Shown: one piece after another, positions 17,759-26,689 of the stretch
How the letters are laid out: each line of letters begins with the position of its first letter
Position numbering within the stretch: the first letter of the stretch is position 1
Source: Phyllobacterium brassicacearum
GTDB lineage: Bacteria; Pseudomonadota; Alphaproteobacteria; Rhizobiales; Rhizobiaceae
NCBI RefSeq assembly: GCF_003010955.1
Contig: NZ_PGGO01000087.1
Coordinates: 124,001-188,000 of the forward strand
Length of the DNA stretch: 64,000 nt
Direction: 5' to 3'
The notes under the pieces: model-generated
What the model was told of the DNA's origin: nothing
What the model saw: only the letters and a program-made list of their open reading frames with translations
Database searches by the model: none
Translations under genes and position numbers: made by a program

Positions 17759-18412
17759 ATGCTCCAGAGATTCGCGGTTTTCGGCGGCGCGCTTGCGGCG
17801 GGACTGTTCCTCGCCACACCCGCCTATGTGCACCCGCACGTCTTTGCCGAAGCACGGCTCGATCTTACGATCAAGCCCGACGGGACAGTCGAAAAGCTCG
17901 GCCACGTCTGGCGTTTTGATGATCTTTTCTCGAGCACCGTGCTGGTCGAGTTCGACAAGAACGCCGACATGAAGCTCGATGAGAAGGAACTGGCTGACCT
18001 TGCCAGTACCATCAAGGATTCGATCGCAGAGTACGACTATTTCCAAGCCGTTACGCTCGACGGCAAGAATATTGCCATGGCGATCCCTGGGAATCTGCTG
18101 GCCGACTTCCAGAACAATCAGCTGCTGATCATCTTCGAAAGCACGCCAAAACAACCGCTCAAGCTCGGCAAGAAGACCAGTTTCGGTGTGTACGACCCGA
18201 CTTTCTATACGGCCATCGATTACGTGAATGACACGGACATTCACGTCAAAGGTCTGCCCGGCGGCTGCACGCAGAAAGTGGTTCGCCCGAATCCGGACGA
18301 AGCCATTGCCGCCAATCAGGGCACACTGACCGAGGCCTTCTTCAACGATCCGACTGGCACCAACATGTCGAAAATATTCGCGACGCGGCTCGAAATCGAA
18401 TGCGCCCCTTAG
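17759..18412 (+). CDS. DUF1007 family periplasmic protein
   Basis: This protein of about 217 residues has a clear signal peptide (hydrophobic FGGALAAGLFLATPAY, cleavage near HPHVFA). The start HPHVF is typical of DUF1007 proteins, which are usually encoded with NicO-type nickel/cobalt exporters. I chose the ATG at 17759 because it gives a normal signal peptide and follows AAAGGG. The exporter follows after 118 bp. A role in delivering or sensing metal in the periplasm is inferred from context. Confidence 0.85.
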   Translation: MLQRFAVFGGALAAGLFLATPAYVHPHVFAEARLDLTIKPDGTVEKLGHVWRFDDLFSSTVLVEFDKNADMKLDEKELADLASTIKDSIAEYDYFQAVTLDGKNIAMAIPGNLLADFQNNQLLIIFESTPKQPLKLGKKTSFGVYDPTFYTAIDYVNDTDIHVKGLPGGCTQKVVRPNPDEAIAANQGTLTEAFFNDPTGTNMSKIFATRLEIECAP

Positions 18413-18510
18413 AGCAAGCCCAGGAAAAGTTCGAAGCGGTTTCGCGTCCGGAATTGCGCAAAAACAACGGACTGGTGCATTTCCGTGATTCGAAGAAGAC
18501 GGCAATGCTC
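18411..18510 (+). repeat. Probable rhizobial intergenic repeat (GAGCA...TGCTC ends)
   Basis: The spacer between the DUF1007 and exporter genes contains text very like a repeat I recall from Rhizobiaceae genomes (GGAAAAGT...AAGCGG...CCGGAATTGCG...AAAAAC). It is bounded by GAGCA (18412) and TGCTC (18506). It starts at the DUF1007 stop codon. Identification is by memory of the motif; copy number in this genome cannot be seen here. Confidence 0.5.
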
Positions 18511-18530
18511 CAGGGCGACAAAGGGATAGA

Positions 18531-19583
18531 ATGATGCGGAAACGGACCCTGTTTGGCGCTTTGGTACTCGTAACACTTTTCAGTGGCCATGCACTGGCGC
18601 AGTCATCGCTGGGCATCGGCGCAAACGAAGTGGCGATGCAGCCCACGGGCCCATTCGCTGAACTCATTCTCTGGATCAATGTCCAGCAGCGCAATTTCTA
18701 CCTCGCCATGACCCACGCCCTCAAGGCCATGCGTGAGGATCCGTGGCAAGCCTCGATCCTTGTCGGACTGTCATTTCTCTACGGCATTCTACACGCGGTG
18801 GGTCCCGGTCACGGCAAGGCAGTGATTTCCTCCTACATGCTGGCCAATGAGACAACTCTGAGGCGCGGTGTCCTGCTCTCCTTTGCATCGTCGATGCTGC
18901 AGGCGCTCTCCGCGATCTTTGTCATTGGCCTTACCTTCCTGGTTCTGCGCGGAACGACAGTCTCGATGGATGACGCCGCACATTACATGGAAATGGCGAG
19001 CTTCGTCCTGATCATCGCCTTTGGACTGTCGCTGCTGTGGCGCAAGGTACCGTTGCTGTTCCGCCCTCAGGTCGCGCATCTCGTTTCCGAAAAGCATGGC
19101 TCGCCCCTGACGGATCATGGCCACGATCACCATCACGACCATTCGCACACGCGTGCCCATAGCCATCATGCGCACGACCACGACCATCACCATCACGCCG
19201 AGGGCGAAGTCTGCGCCACGTGTGGCCACGCGCATGCGCCGGACCCGGCTATGCTTGGCGGTGACTTCAACTGGAAGACCGCTTGGGCCGCAATCATCGC
19301 GGTGGGCCTGCGTCCATGCTCTGGCGCGCTTATCGTCCTGACGTTCTCGCTTCTGAACGGCTTGATCCTCGGGGGCGTGCTCTCGGTATTTGCCATGGCG
19401 CTTGGTACGTTCATCACCGTTGCAATATTGGCAACGCTGGCTGTCACTGCCAAGAACGCGGCGTTGAAAATCTCGGGCGCTAGTGCGCTTTCGGGCCGGG
19501 TTCAGAACATCATTGAAATCAGCGGCGCGCTGTTTATCGTCCTTTTTGGTGTACTGCTCCTGACCGCCTCGATGCGTTTTTAA
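18531..19583 (+). CDS. NicO-family nickel/cobalt exporter (RcnA-like) with His-rich loop
   Basis: This 350-residue membrane protein has an N-terminal signal-like helix and about six further membrane segments, with family motifs GILHAVGPGHGKAVISSY and AVGLRPCSGALIVL. A cytoplasmic or periplasmic loop (about residues 195-240) holds some 20 histidines plus CATC, a metal-binding linker. Members export Ni2+/Co2+; some may handle other metals. AAAGGGATAGA precedes the ATG. It overlaps the convergent small gene at 19580 by 4 bp. It works with the DUF1007 protein. Confidence 0.9.
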   Translation: MMRKRTLFGALVLVTLFSGHALAQSSLGIGANEVAMQPTGPFAELILWINVQQRNFYLAMTHALKAMREDPWQASILVGLSFLYGILHAVGPGHGKAVISSYMLANETTLRRGVLLSFASSMLQALSAIFVIGLTFLVLRGTTVSMDDAAHYMEMASFVLIIAFGLSLLWRKVPLLFRPQVAHLVSEKHGSPLTDHGHDHHHDHSHTRAHSHHAHDHDHHHHAEGEVCATCGHAHAPDPAMLGGDFNWKTAWAAIIAVGLRPCSGALIVLTFSLLNGLILGGVLSVFAMALGTFITVAILATLAVTAKNAALKISGASALSGRVQNIIEISGALFIVLFGVLLLTASMRF

Positions 19584-19792
19584 GAACGCTCATCCTCATG
19601 CTGTTTTCTGGCGCGCAGCCAGAACACCAGGAAGAACCCAACAACAAAGACGATTGCGAAGATGCCCGCTGCAAGCGTTGAGCGTTCGCCCAGCGCGAGC
19701 ATCAGGGTGGGCATCCAGTAGGCGACGAGGCCAAAGCCGAACATGATACAGGCGGCTGCAATGGCCGCATTACGGGTTTTCGGATCAGTCAC
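19580..19792 (-). CDS. Small two-helix membrane protein, unknown function
   Basis: This 70-residue protein has two predicted membrane helices (about 11-32 and 40-60) and a charged tail (RARKQHEDERS). I do not recognise a family. Its end overlaps the exporter's 3' end by 4 bp in convergent orientation. It is hydrophobic, opens with ATG and has no frame defects, so it is probably a real gene. Its role is unknown. Confidence 0.6.
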   Translation of the reverse strand: MTDPKTRNAAIAAACIMFGFGLVAYWMPTLMLALGERSTLAAGIFAIVFVVGFFLVFWLRARKQHEDERS

Positions 19793-19866
19793 GCTTCATT
19801 GGCCCTTGTTCGATGCATCTCAGCGCGTTGTAGCCGCGTGGGGGTTTTATGCAAGTGCACCACATT

Positions 19867-20038
19867 TATCTCCCCCTTGTGGAGGAGAAAGGATTTTCTA
19901 AGGATCTAGCCTTAGCTAAATCCTTAGAAAATCCATGAGAGGGGATAGGGTTGTGAGTTCTAAATCCCCTTGCGATTTCTAGCACTTAGCAAGAGCTAAG
20001 ATGCTGAAATCGCTTTCTCTCCCTCAAGGGGAGAGATA
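19867..20038. repeat. 172-bp MITE-like palindromic element
   Basis: The element has imperfect terminal inverted repeats of about 24 bp (19867-19890 and 20014-20038; TATCTC-CCCTTG-GG-GAGAAA). Two long internal palindromes lie at 19891-19934 (15-bp outer stem plus inner stem) and 19972-20013 (8-bp outer stem plus two inner blocks). It has no coding capacity. This build matches the RIME/MITE class of short palindromic intergenic elements known in Rhizobiales. It separates convergent genes. Confidence 0.7.
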
Positions 20039-20056
20039 ACCCGCGCCGCCACAAAC

Positions 20057-20731
20057 TCACCCTACCCGAAACTCTTCCAGCCGCTTGATCTGCTTGCCCT
20101 CGGCATCGAAATTATCCGGCGAGAGCCAGGCCTGATAGGCTGCTTTCAGCTGCGGCCATTCGCTGTCAATGACCGAATACCAGGCGGTATCGCGGTTCTT
20201 GCCCTTCTGCACCATATGCTGGCGGAAAATGCCCTCGAACGTGAAGCCGAAACGCTCGGCCGCGCGCTTTGAAGGCTCGTTGGCATTGTTGCATTTCCAC
20301 TCGTAGCGCCGGTAGCCGAGGCCATCGAAGGCATATTGCATGAACAGGAACTGCGCTTCCGTCGCCGCCGGCTTGCGCGAAATCAGCGGCCCCCAATAAA
20401 TATTGCCGATCTCGATCACACCGAATACCGGGTCAATGCGCATCAGGGTCTGGCGTCCGGCCACCTTGCCGCTCGCCTTGTCGATGACAGCGAAAAACAG
20501 CGGATCCCTGCTCGCTTCGACTTTTTCCAGCCATGCCGCAAAGGCTTCACGATCTTGCGCTGGATTTTCGAAGAGGAAGCGGAAACGGTCGTCGGCGTCA
20601 GCAACCGACGAAGCCTCGTAAAGCTCATCGCCATGCCTTGCCGCGTCGAGCGGCTCCAGGCGGACGTAGCGGCCGTCGAGCGGCTCGCGGGCAGGAGAAG
20701 GGCGCGGCGTCCAGTCTGCAAGATCGGTCAT
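20057..20731 (-). CDS. GNAT acetyltransferase, RimJ/RimL-like
   Basis: This protein of about 224 residues is of the Acetyltransf_3 type (start RYVRLEPLDAARHG; GNIYWGPLISRKPAATEAQF; RRYEWKCNNANEPSKRAAERFGF). Such enzymes acetylate protein N-termini or small molecules. The start at 20731 (MTDLADW) is chosen over an upstream start because a CAGGT-type ribosome-binding site precedes it and homologous length fits. It is divergent from the aminotransferase gene with 91 bp between. The substrate is unknown. Confidence 0.87.
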   Translation of the reverse strand: MTDLADWTPRPSPAREPLDGRYVRLEPLDAARHGDELYEASSVADADDRFRFLFENPAQDREAFAAWLEKVEASRDPLFFAVIDKASGKVAGRQTLMRIDPVFGVIEIGNIYWGPLISRKPAATEAQFLFMQYAFDGLGYRRYEWKCNNANEPSKRAAERFGFTFEGIFRQHMVQKGKNRDTAWYSVIDSEWPQLKAAYQAWLSPDNFDAEGKQIKRLEEFRVG

Positions 20732-20822
20732 GATATTTACCTGCCTGAATATAAGAGTATTTGACTCCATACGATGGCGCACGCACAAAGCAGAAGTTGA
20801 AAATTGTATGTGAGACAAGAAA

Positions 20823-22007
20823 ATGCTGCGGACTATTTCCGGGTTCGATCGTATCGGCGAAGAGAATGCCTTTGCCGTCCTCGCCCGCGCCACTGCCCTC
20901 GCCGCGCAAGGCAAGGACATCATCAACCTTGGCATCGGCCAGCCGGATTTCAAAACGCCCGCGCACATCGTCGAAGCGGCGATCAAGGCGCTGAAGGACG
21001 GTTATCACGGCTATACGCCGGCAACCGGCCTGCTTGCTGCCCGTGAGGCGGTCGTCCGCCGCACGCTGGCCACCACGGGTGTCGAAGTCTCACCCGAAAA
21101 CGTCATGGTGGTCCCCGGCGGCAAGGTGACCATGTTCGCCGCCATCCTCATTTTCGGCGAGCCAGGTGCTGAAATTCTCTATCCGGACCCGGGTTTCCCG
21201 ATCTACCGCTCGATGATCGAGTTCACGGGGGCAAAGCCCATCCCTGTTCCCATCCGCGAGGAAAACGGCTTCGCCTTCTCCGCCGAGGAAACTCTGGCGT
21301 TGATCACGCCGAAGACCCGGCTTCTGATCCTCAATTCGCCGGCCAATCCGACCGGCGGCGTCACGCCGAAAGCGGAAATCGAGAAGCTCGTGAAGGGTCT
21401 CGAGGCTCACCCGCATGTGGCTATCATGTCCGACGAGATCTACGACGTCATGACCTATGATGGCGAGGAACATTGCTCGCTCCTCTCGTTCCCGGAAATC
21501 CGCGACCGGCTGATCATCCTCAATGGCTGGTCAAAGACCTGGGCGATGACCGGCTGGCGCATGGGCTGGTCGATCTGGCCAAATTCGCAAGAGAGTGGTC
21601 AGCTCTACGACAAGGTGCGCAAGCTTGCGGTGAACTGCTGGTCCTGTGTCAACGCTCCGAGCCAGTTCGCGGGCATCGCCGCCATCGACGGGCCACAGGA
21701 CGATGTGATCAAGATGTGCAAGGCTTTCGACAACCGCCGCAAGATTGTCGTCGACGGTCTCAATAGCCTGCCCGGCATCAGTTGCGCCACGCCGAAAGGC
21801 GCGTTCTATGCCTTCCCCAATGTCAAGGAGACTGGCTGGCCCGCCAAGCAGCTGGCTTCGGCGCTGCTCGACGAAGCAGGTGTCGCGCTGATCGGCGGCC
21901 CGGATTTCGGCATTCTTGGCGAAGGCTATATCCGTCTGTCCTATGCCAATTCGGAAGAGAACATCCTGCGCGCCATCGAGCGGATCGAGAAGTTTCTGGC
22001 GAAGTAG
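20823..22007 (+). CDS. PLP-dependent class I/II aminotransferase
   Basis: This 394-residue aspartate-aminotransferase-fold enzyme has LGIGQPDFKTP at the N-terminus, the Asn/Asp pair (NSPANPTGG; SDEIYDV), the PLP lysine in NGWSKTWAMTGWR and the C-terminal Arg in EGYIRLSYA. It transfers amino groups between amino acids and 2-oxo acids; exact specificity cannot be fixed. It stands alone, with a GNAT gene divergent upstream. A strong hairpin (22017-22038) follows the stop. Confidence 0.92.
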   Translation: MLRTISGFDRIGEENAFAVLARATALAAQGKDIINLGIGQPDFKTPAHIVEAAIKALKDGYHGYTPATGLLAAREAVVRRTLATTGVEVSPENVMVVPGGKVTMFAAILIFGEPGAEILYPDPGFPIYRSMIEFTGAKPIPVPIREENGFAFSAEETLALITPKTRLLILNSPANPTGGVTPKAEIEKLVKGLEAHPHVAIMSDEIYDVMTYDGEEHCSLLSFPEIRDRLIILNGWSKTWAMTGWRMGWSIWPNSQESGQLYDKVRKLAVNCWSCVNAPSQFAGIAAIDGPQDDVIKMCKAFDNRRKIVVDGLNSLPGISCATPKGAFYAFPNVKETGWPAKQLASALLDEAGVALIGGPDFGILGEGYIRLSYANSEENILRAIERIEKFLAK

Positions 22008-22016
22008 CACTGCCTG

Positions 22017-22038
22017 ACCCTCCCCTTGTGGGGAGGGT
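22017..22038 (+). terminator. Hairpin after the aminotransferase gene
   Basis: A perfect 9-bp stem (ACCCTCCCC / GGGGAGGGT) with loop TTGT starts 9 bp after the stop. There is no T-tract. The sequence resembles the terminal repeat of the MITE-like element at 19867, so it may be a solo repeat fragment acting as a terminator for both convergent genes. Confidence 0.5.
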
Positions 22039-22055
22039 AAAGGAGCCAGTATCTG

Positions 22056-22769
22056 CTAAGCCGGCGTATTCGTCTTCACATTGGCCACAGTGGCTTCGAT
22101 ATGATCGATCAGGCTGTCCGGCAGCTTCAAACGTCCGGCCAGGAGATCGAGATAGCCGCGCTCGGCGCGGGTCTTAGGCTCGATGGTCAGGCGAGAAGCA
22201 GTGTAGAGCTCGACCTTCTGCGCGTCGGTAACGGCAGCCGCCACCAGCGCATCGATATCCACCGGCGCGTTCAGTTCATTGGTCAGGAATTCCTGCGTAT
22301 CGCTGTTGAGGCCGGAGAGCGACAGTTTCTCGGCAATGCGCGCCCGCTCGGCATCGTCGATGTGTCCGTCGGCACGGGCCGCGGCGATCATCGCGCGCAC
22401 TAGCACCAGCGCAAATTCATGCTCACCCTGCGGCGCAGTCTTGGGATGGAAACTGGAATCGTCCGGAGGTGGCAGCAGTTCTCCGCCCGCGGTCTGCTCG
22501 GCTTCGGCCGGCGCCTTGCCGCTCTGATAGTTCTGATAGGCCTTGTAGGCCAGTCCTGCAACGGCAGCGAGACCACCGAGCTTCAATGCCCCGCCCGCCA
22601 CCTCGCGGCCCGTGCCCGTACCAAGCAGGATCGCAGCCAGAGCGCCGGCAGCAAGCGGATTGTCCTTGGCCATTTGTGTTGCCTTGCCGGCCGTATCGCG
22701 AACCGAGGTTCCTGTTCCGGGAATGTTGCTTCCCAGGAAATCAGTGAGAATCTTCTTCGGATCAAGCAT
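22056..22769 (-). CDS. DUF533 (TerB-like) membrane-associated protein
   Basis: This 237-residue protein has a Gly/Ala-rich hydrophobic region (about 35-75) with a possible membrane helix. A DUF533/TerB-like helical domain follows (about 110-237; VRAMIAAARADGHIDDAERARI). E. coli relatives are YebE-type proteins of unknown function linked to envelope stress. The start at 22769 is supported by a strong GGAGGGAG ribosome-binding site; the longer frame from 22826 is unlikely. No operon partner is evident. Confidence 0.85.
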   Translation of the reverse strand: MLDPKKILTDFLGSNIPGTGTSVRDTAGKATQMAKDNPLAAGALAAILLGTGTGREVAGGALKLGGLAAVAGLAYKAYQNYQSGKAPAEAEQTAGGELLPPPDDSSFHPKTAPQGEHEFALVLVRAMIAAARADGHIDDAERARIAEKLSLSGLNSDTQEFLTNELNAPVDIDALVAAAVTDAQKVELYTASRLTIEPKTRAERGYLDLLAGRLKLPDSLIDHIEATVANVKTNTPA

Positions 22770-22842
22770 GCAAATCTCCCTCCGTTGCGTTCTGCGTCCG
22801 ATTGGACGCACAAGAGAACGCACCAATACCTAAAATCTGCGC

Positions 22843-22869
22843 ACTCAAAAGCCCATCTGGCTTTTGAGT
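22843..22869. repeat. Perfect 11-bp-stem hairpin in the intergenic region
   Basis: ACTCAAAAGCC and GGCTTTTGAGT flank a 5-nt loop. It lies between the end of trhO and the start of the DUF533 gene, both on the minus strand. It could act as a late terminator for trhO or as an operator for the DUF533 gene. The rest of 22770-22990 shows nothing clear. Confidence 0.5.
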
Positions 22870-22990
22870 CATGCGCGGCCGCATGAATTCGCCCCGCTTA
22901 GTTAGGACCGGCTTCATGGCATTGCAATGACAGGAGAGGAATTTGTGGGCTTGCAAAACCACGCACAACAAACCTGCAGATTATTCGCTG

Positions 22991-23920
22991 CTAGGAACCG
23001 ATGTGAGCCTTCTCGCCCCGCTCTTTCGCCAGCCTCACCTGCTTCTGCCGTTCGGCAAAGCGGGCGCGGTCTTCGTCTGTCCGCTCGTGGTAGCAATTCG
23101 GGCAGGAAACACCCTCCTCGAACAGCGGTGAGAGCTTGTCATCGGGTGCAATAGGATTGCGGCAGGCGTGGCAAAGCTCGGCCTCGCCCTCGATAAGGCC
23201 ATGGCCCACCGAAACCCGCTCATCGAAGACAAAACACTCGCCTTCCCAGCGGCTCTGCTCGGCCGGCACGTCCTCGAGATATTTCAGGATGCCGCCCTTC
23301 AGATGGAACACATCGTCAAAACCGAGCCCTTTGACAAAGGCGGTCGCCTTCTCGCAGCGAATGCCGCCGGTGCAGAACATGGCGATCTTCTTGCCTTCCA
23401 GTTCCTCGCGGTGGTTGTCAACCCACTGCGGAAATTCTCTGAATGTCTTCGTCTGCGGATCGATCGCCCCCTGAAACGTGCCGATCGCCGTTTCATAATC
23501 GTTGCGCGTATCGATGAGGATCGTATCCGGATCGCTGATCAGCGCATTCCAGTCCCCGGCAGGGACATAGGTACCGACACTCTTCAAGGGGTCGATATCC
23601 TCGACGCCCATGGTGACGATTTCCTTCTTCAGGCGCACCTTCATGCGCTTGAACGGCATCTCGCTGGCGTGGGAGTATTTGAGCTCCATCCCGGCAATGG
23701 CAGGTTCTGCTTCGAGAAAATCGATCAGCTTCTTCATCGCCGCTGCAGACCCTGCAACGGTGCCATTGATGCCCTCCGCAGCGAGAAGCAACGTGCCCTT
23801 GATCCCCTCGCCGCAGCACAGTTTCGCCAGCGGCTCCTGCAACGACTGGTAGTGATCCAGTCGGGCAAAGCGGTAGAGGGCGGCCACTGTAAATGGCAGG
23901 TTCGAAGTGTGTTGTGTCAT
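22991..23920 (-). CDS. trhO: tRNA uridine(34) hydroxylase, rhodanese-like
   Basis: This 309-residue protein has an N-terminal TrhO (YceA) domain (about 1-100; [14 protein letters not shown]), a rhodanese domain with active-site loop [10 protein letters not shown], and a C-terminal zinc-type cysteine cluster ([17 protein letters not shown]). It hydroxylates U34 of certain tRNAs, a step toward cmo5U-type wobble bases. The ATG at 23920 is preferred to a TTG at 23932. All expected cysteines are present. Confidence 0.92.
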   Translation of the reverse strand: MTQHTSNLPFTVAALYRFARLDHYQSLQEPLAKLCCGEGIKGTLLLAAEGINGTVAGSAAAMKKLIDFLEAEPAIAGMELKYSHASEMPFKRMKVRLKKEIVTMGVEDIDPLKSVGTYVPAGDWNALISDPDTILIDTRNDYETAIGTFQGAIDPQTKTFREFPQWVDNHREELEGKKIAMFCTGGIRCEKATAFVKGLGFDDVFHLKGGILKYLEDVPAEQSRWEGECFVFDERVSVGHGLIEGEAELCHACRNPIAPDDKLSPLFEEGVSCPNCYHERTDEDRARFAERQKQVRLAKERGEKAHIGS

Positions 23921-24074
23921 GATCGCATCCAACTACTGTGCTAGGGCTGCAATTTCAAGGGTTTTGCAACCGCGACAAGCATCGCAAGATGGGCTACGCC
24001 CTGATAAATCCAGGTAGACAAACCTGGCGGCCCCCACTAAATCGATTGAAGTTCACGACAGCGGAGAGAATGAC

Positions 24075-24713
24075 ATGACCCAGAAGACCGATTTGTTACT
24101 TCCCGTCCTCAAGGGCCAGCCGGTCATTCCGGTCATTCTGATCCAGAATGTTGCCGATGCCGTTCCCCTGGCACGCGCCCTCGCCGCTGGCGGCCTTCCC
24201 GCAATCGAGATCACGCTGCGGACCGCTGCCGCGCTTGACGCCATTCGTGCCGTCGCCGACGAAGTGCCGGAAGCGATCGTGGGTGCCGGCACCGTTCTCA
24301 ATGCCCGCCAGTACGAAGAGGCCAGCGCGGCCGGTTCGCGCTTTATCGTCAGCCCCGGCGCGACGCCGCAGCTCATCGAAGCCGCCCGCCACAGCAAGGT
24401 GCCACTGTTGCCCGGGGCGATTACGCCCGGCGAGATCATGGCACTGCGCGAGGAAGGCTATACGATGCTGAAGTTCTTCCCGGCCGAACAGGCAGGCGGC
24501 GCGACATTCCTGAAATCCCTCGCCTCGCCGCTTGCGGGCACATTGTTCTGCCCGACGGGTGGTGTCAGCATTGCTAACGCCAAAACCTACCTGAGCTTGC
24601 CGAACGTCGTCTGCGTCGGCGGCTCCTGGATCGCACCGGAGGAACTGGTCAAGGCCGGCAAGTGGGATGAAATCACCAAACTTGCCGCAGACGCGGTAAA
24701 GTTGGCGAGCTGA
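24075..24713 (+). CDS. eda: 2-dehydro-3-deoxy-phosphogluconate (KDPG) aldolase
   Basis: This 212-residue class I aldolase of the Entner-Doudoroff pathway cleaves KDPG to pyruvate and glyceraldehyde 3-phosphate. The catalytic Glu is in IEITLRT, the GAGTVLN strand follows, and the Schiff-base Lys is in MLKFFPAE. The phosphate site is CPTGGVS. GGAGAG precedes the ATG. The usual partner edd is not in the window. A strong terminator follows. Confidence 0.95.
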   Translation: MTQKTDLLLPVLKGQPVIPVILIQNVADAVPLARALAAGGLPAIEITLRTAAALDAIRAVADEVPEAIVGAGTVLNARQYEEASAAGSRFIVSPGATPQLIEAARHSKVPLLPGAITPGEIMALREEGYTMLKFFPAEQAGGATFLKSLASPLAGTLFCPTGGVSIANAKTYLSLPNVVCVGGSWIAPEELVKAGKWDEITKLAADAVKLAS

Positions 24714-24742
24714 CCACACGGGAATTCAATAAAATGAAAAAG

Positions 24743-24771
24743 GCGGCTCTGGATCAGAGCCGCTTTTTTTT
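24743..24771. terminator. Bidirectional rho-independent terminator after eda
   Basis: The 9-bp stem GCGGCTCTG / CAGAGCCGC has a 3-nt loop and eight T residues on the plus strand. A-rich bases precede the stem, so it can also stop the convergent DUF882 transcript ending at 24785. Confidence 0.9.
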
Positions 24772-24784
24772 GGTTCAGGCCGTT

Positions 24785-26689
24785 TTACGACCCGTTGGTC
24801 GAATTGAACTTGGCGATCTGCAGGAATGTAACTGCCTTGCCGGTGAACTTGTTGGCATCTGCCACAGGAAGGTTCTGCTGGAAACCGGCGGTGTAGACCG
24901 TCGTCGGTGCCGTACGCATCGTTTCATTGCGCAAGACAGCCGGCTCCACGTCCGGAGATGTCTCCGCTACCTGCTGGGTAGAGAGCGCGCGATCCGGCAG
25001 ATCTGAAGAAACCTGGATGGCTTTCGGATTGTGGGCCTGCGCTGTCTGACGGCGCGGCTTCGAGCTCTTGGTCGTCGTGACCACACCGCTGTCGAGCATG
25101 GCGACTGGATCACCCTTGGCTTCGAGCATCGTCCGGCGGAGCGATGGTTGCGGTTCAGCCGAGGCCATTTGCGCGTTCTGCTGTGCCTGGACGACGCGTC
25201 CGCCGGTTGTGCCAGGCAAGGTCGGCAGTTCCGGCTGAGGCTTCAATTCGGTATCGGACTGCTTGATGATGGCTTCCGGGGTCAGATCGTCTTCTTCGGG
25301 AACCTGAATGATGTCCGGATTTGCCTCTGCCGCGGTTTGCAGGGCCGGTGTCACGGGGCGTTGGTTTGGTACAACCGACGCAACCATCATGTCGGTCGGC
25401 TTGGGTGCATTGTGCGGCTTGTCGAAGGGAACGGGCACAAGCGCGTTCACCATTTCAGGATGAGCCGGGGCTGTATTGGCATCATCGACGTTCGCAGCAA
25501 TCATGTCGCGAATTGCGCTGGCGCTATCCTGCGGCCGGGGCGTTGGCAAGGCGGCAACGACTGTCGGCTTCTCTTCCGCCAATGCATTGAGCGTGTCCGG
25601 TTGTCCGGGCGCCGGCGTCGGCGTGTAATCCGGGCGGCGTAGCGGAACAGGAACGGCGAACGCCAGGGCCTGGTTGTCTTCAGCCGTTATAGCGAGCGGC
25701 GCTTCAGGGCGTGGCGCATTCAAAGGCGCAGGCGCAGCACGTGTCGGAAGGTCCGGAGCGATGGCCGCGGGTTTCGCCGCTGTAGCGGCTGGTGCCGGCG
25801 GTGCAGCGCCCTCCTCCGAATCTGCGGCCGGAGCAGCCTTGGCTGTTACGGTGCGCGACTGCGTCGGCGCGGAGGCTACAGCCACTGAGCTTTCGCTGGA
25901 ATCTTCTTCTTCGTCGGCGCCGCCGCCAAAGAGAACGCCAAAGAGCGTCTTGCCGCGTCGTCCGGAGCTTGAAGCGCTCGCAACCTGGATCGAGCTGCCA
26001 TTGCGCTTGCGCGATTCATACGCAGCCAGCGCCTGCTCGTAGCCGGGCAATGGCTTGCCGTCGGAAGGAACATGGATCGTCTTGCCGTCCGGGAATACAG
26101 CCAGCAATTCCCTGCGGCTCATGCGCGGCCAATGGCGGACACTGCCAACGTCGGTATGTATGAATGGCGAGCCTGAGGTCGGATAATAACCAACGCCGCC
26201 AGCCTGGAACTTTAGCGCTGCAACGCGCAGCGACGACAGCTTCACGCCGGGCAGATACCAGTCCATTGCCTTGCCGAGCATATGCTGGCTCTTCGTCGCA
26301 ACGCCGCGCGAACGGGAACGCAGCATGGAGTTTGTTGCAGGGGAACGATAGGCGGAAACAACGTTGATGTAATCACGGCCGCCGACGTTCTGATAGACCT
26401 GCCAGACGAGATCGAACAAACGGGGGTCCATCTTCGTCGGCTCATTGCGGCGCCAGTCGCGCAGGAATTTGTTGAGCTTGTTCAGGCCGTCCTGCTGGTA
26501 ACGACCATTTTTCTTGAATGTGATCTCGGCGCGTTCTTTAGTGTGGATGAAGTAAAGCTTGAGAGTCCTCGTCTCGGCAGAAGCCTGTGCGGATGCAAAC
26601 AGCATCGACGCAAAGACCATGAGGAAAACAAACCAGCTGGCGCGTACGAAAGAACTCGCCTCAGACTTGTCGTCCTGTGCATGAATCAT
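24785..26689 (-). CDS. DUF882 (peptidase M15-like) envelope protein with long Pro/Ala-rich tail
   Basis: This protein of about 634 residues has a signal peptide (hydrophobic FVFLMVFASMLFASAQASA) and a DUF882/YcbK (MepK-like) domain. Zinc-site motifs are SQHMLGKAMDWYLPG and IHTDVG; relatives cut peptidoglycan cross-links. After about residue 215 come roughly 420 residues rich in Pro, Ala and acidic groups, likely disordered. The ATG at 26689 is preferred to a TTG at 26728. The tail is much longer than in most family members, and its role is unknown. Confidence 0.85.
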   Translation of the reverse strand: MIHAQDDKSEASSFVRASWFVFLMVFASMLFASAQASAETRTLKLYFIHTKERAEITFKKNGRYQQDGLNKLNKFLRDWRRNEPTKMDPRLFDLVWQVYQNVGGRDYINVVSAYRSPATNSMLRSRSRGVATKSQHMLGKAMDWYLPGVKLSSLRVAALKFQAGGVGYYPTSGSPFIHTDVGSVRHWPRMSRRELLAVFPDGKTIHVPSDGKPLPGYEQALAAYESRKRNGSSIQVASASSSGRRGKTLFGVLFGGGADEEEDSSESSVAVASAPTQSRTVTAKAAPAADSEEGAAPPAPAATAAKPAAIAPDLPTRAAPAPLNAPRPEAPLAITAEDNQALAFAVPVPLRRPDYTPTPAPGQPDTLNALAEEKPTVVAALPTPRPQDSASAIRDMIAANVDDANTAPAHPEMVNALVPVPFDKPHNAPKPTDMMVASVVPNQRPVTPALQTAAEANPDIIQVPEEDDLTPEAIIKQSDTELKPQPELPTLPGTTGGRVVQAQQNAQMASAEPQPSLRRTMLEAKGDPVAMLDSGVVTTTKSSKPRRQTAQAHNPKAIQVSSDLPDRALSTQQVAETSPDVEPAVLRNETMRTAPTTVYTAGFQQNLPVADANKFTGKAVTFLQIAKFNSTNGS

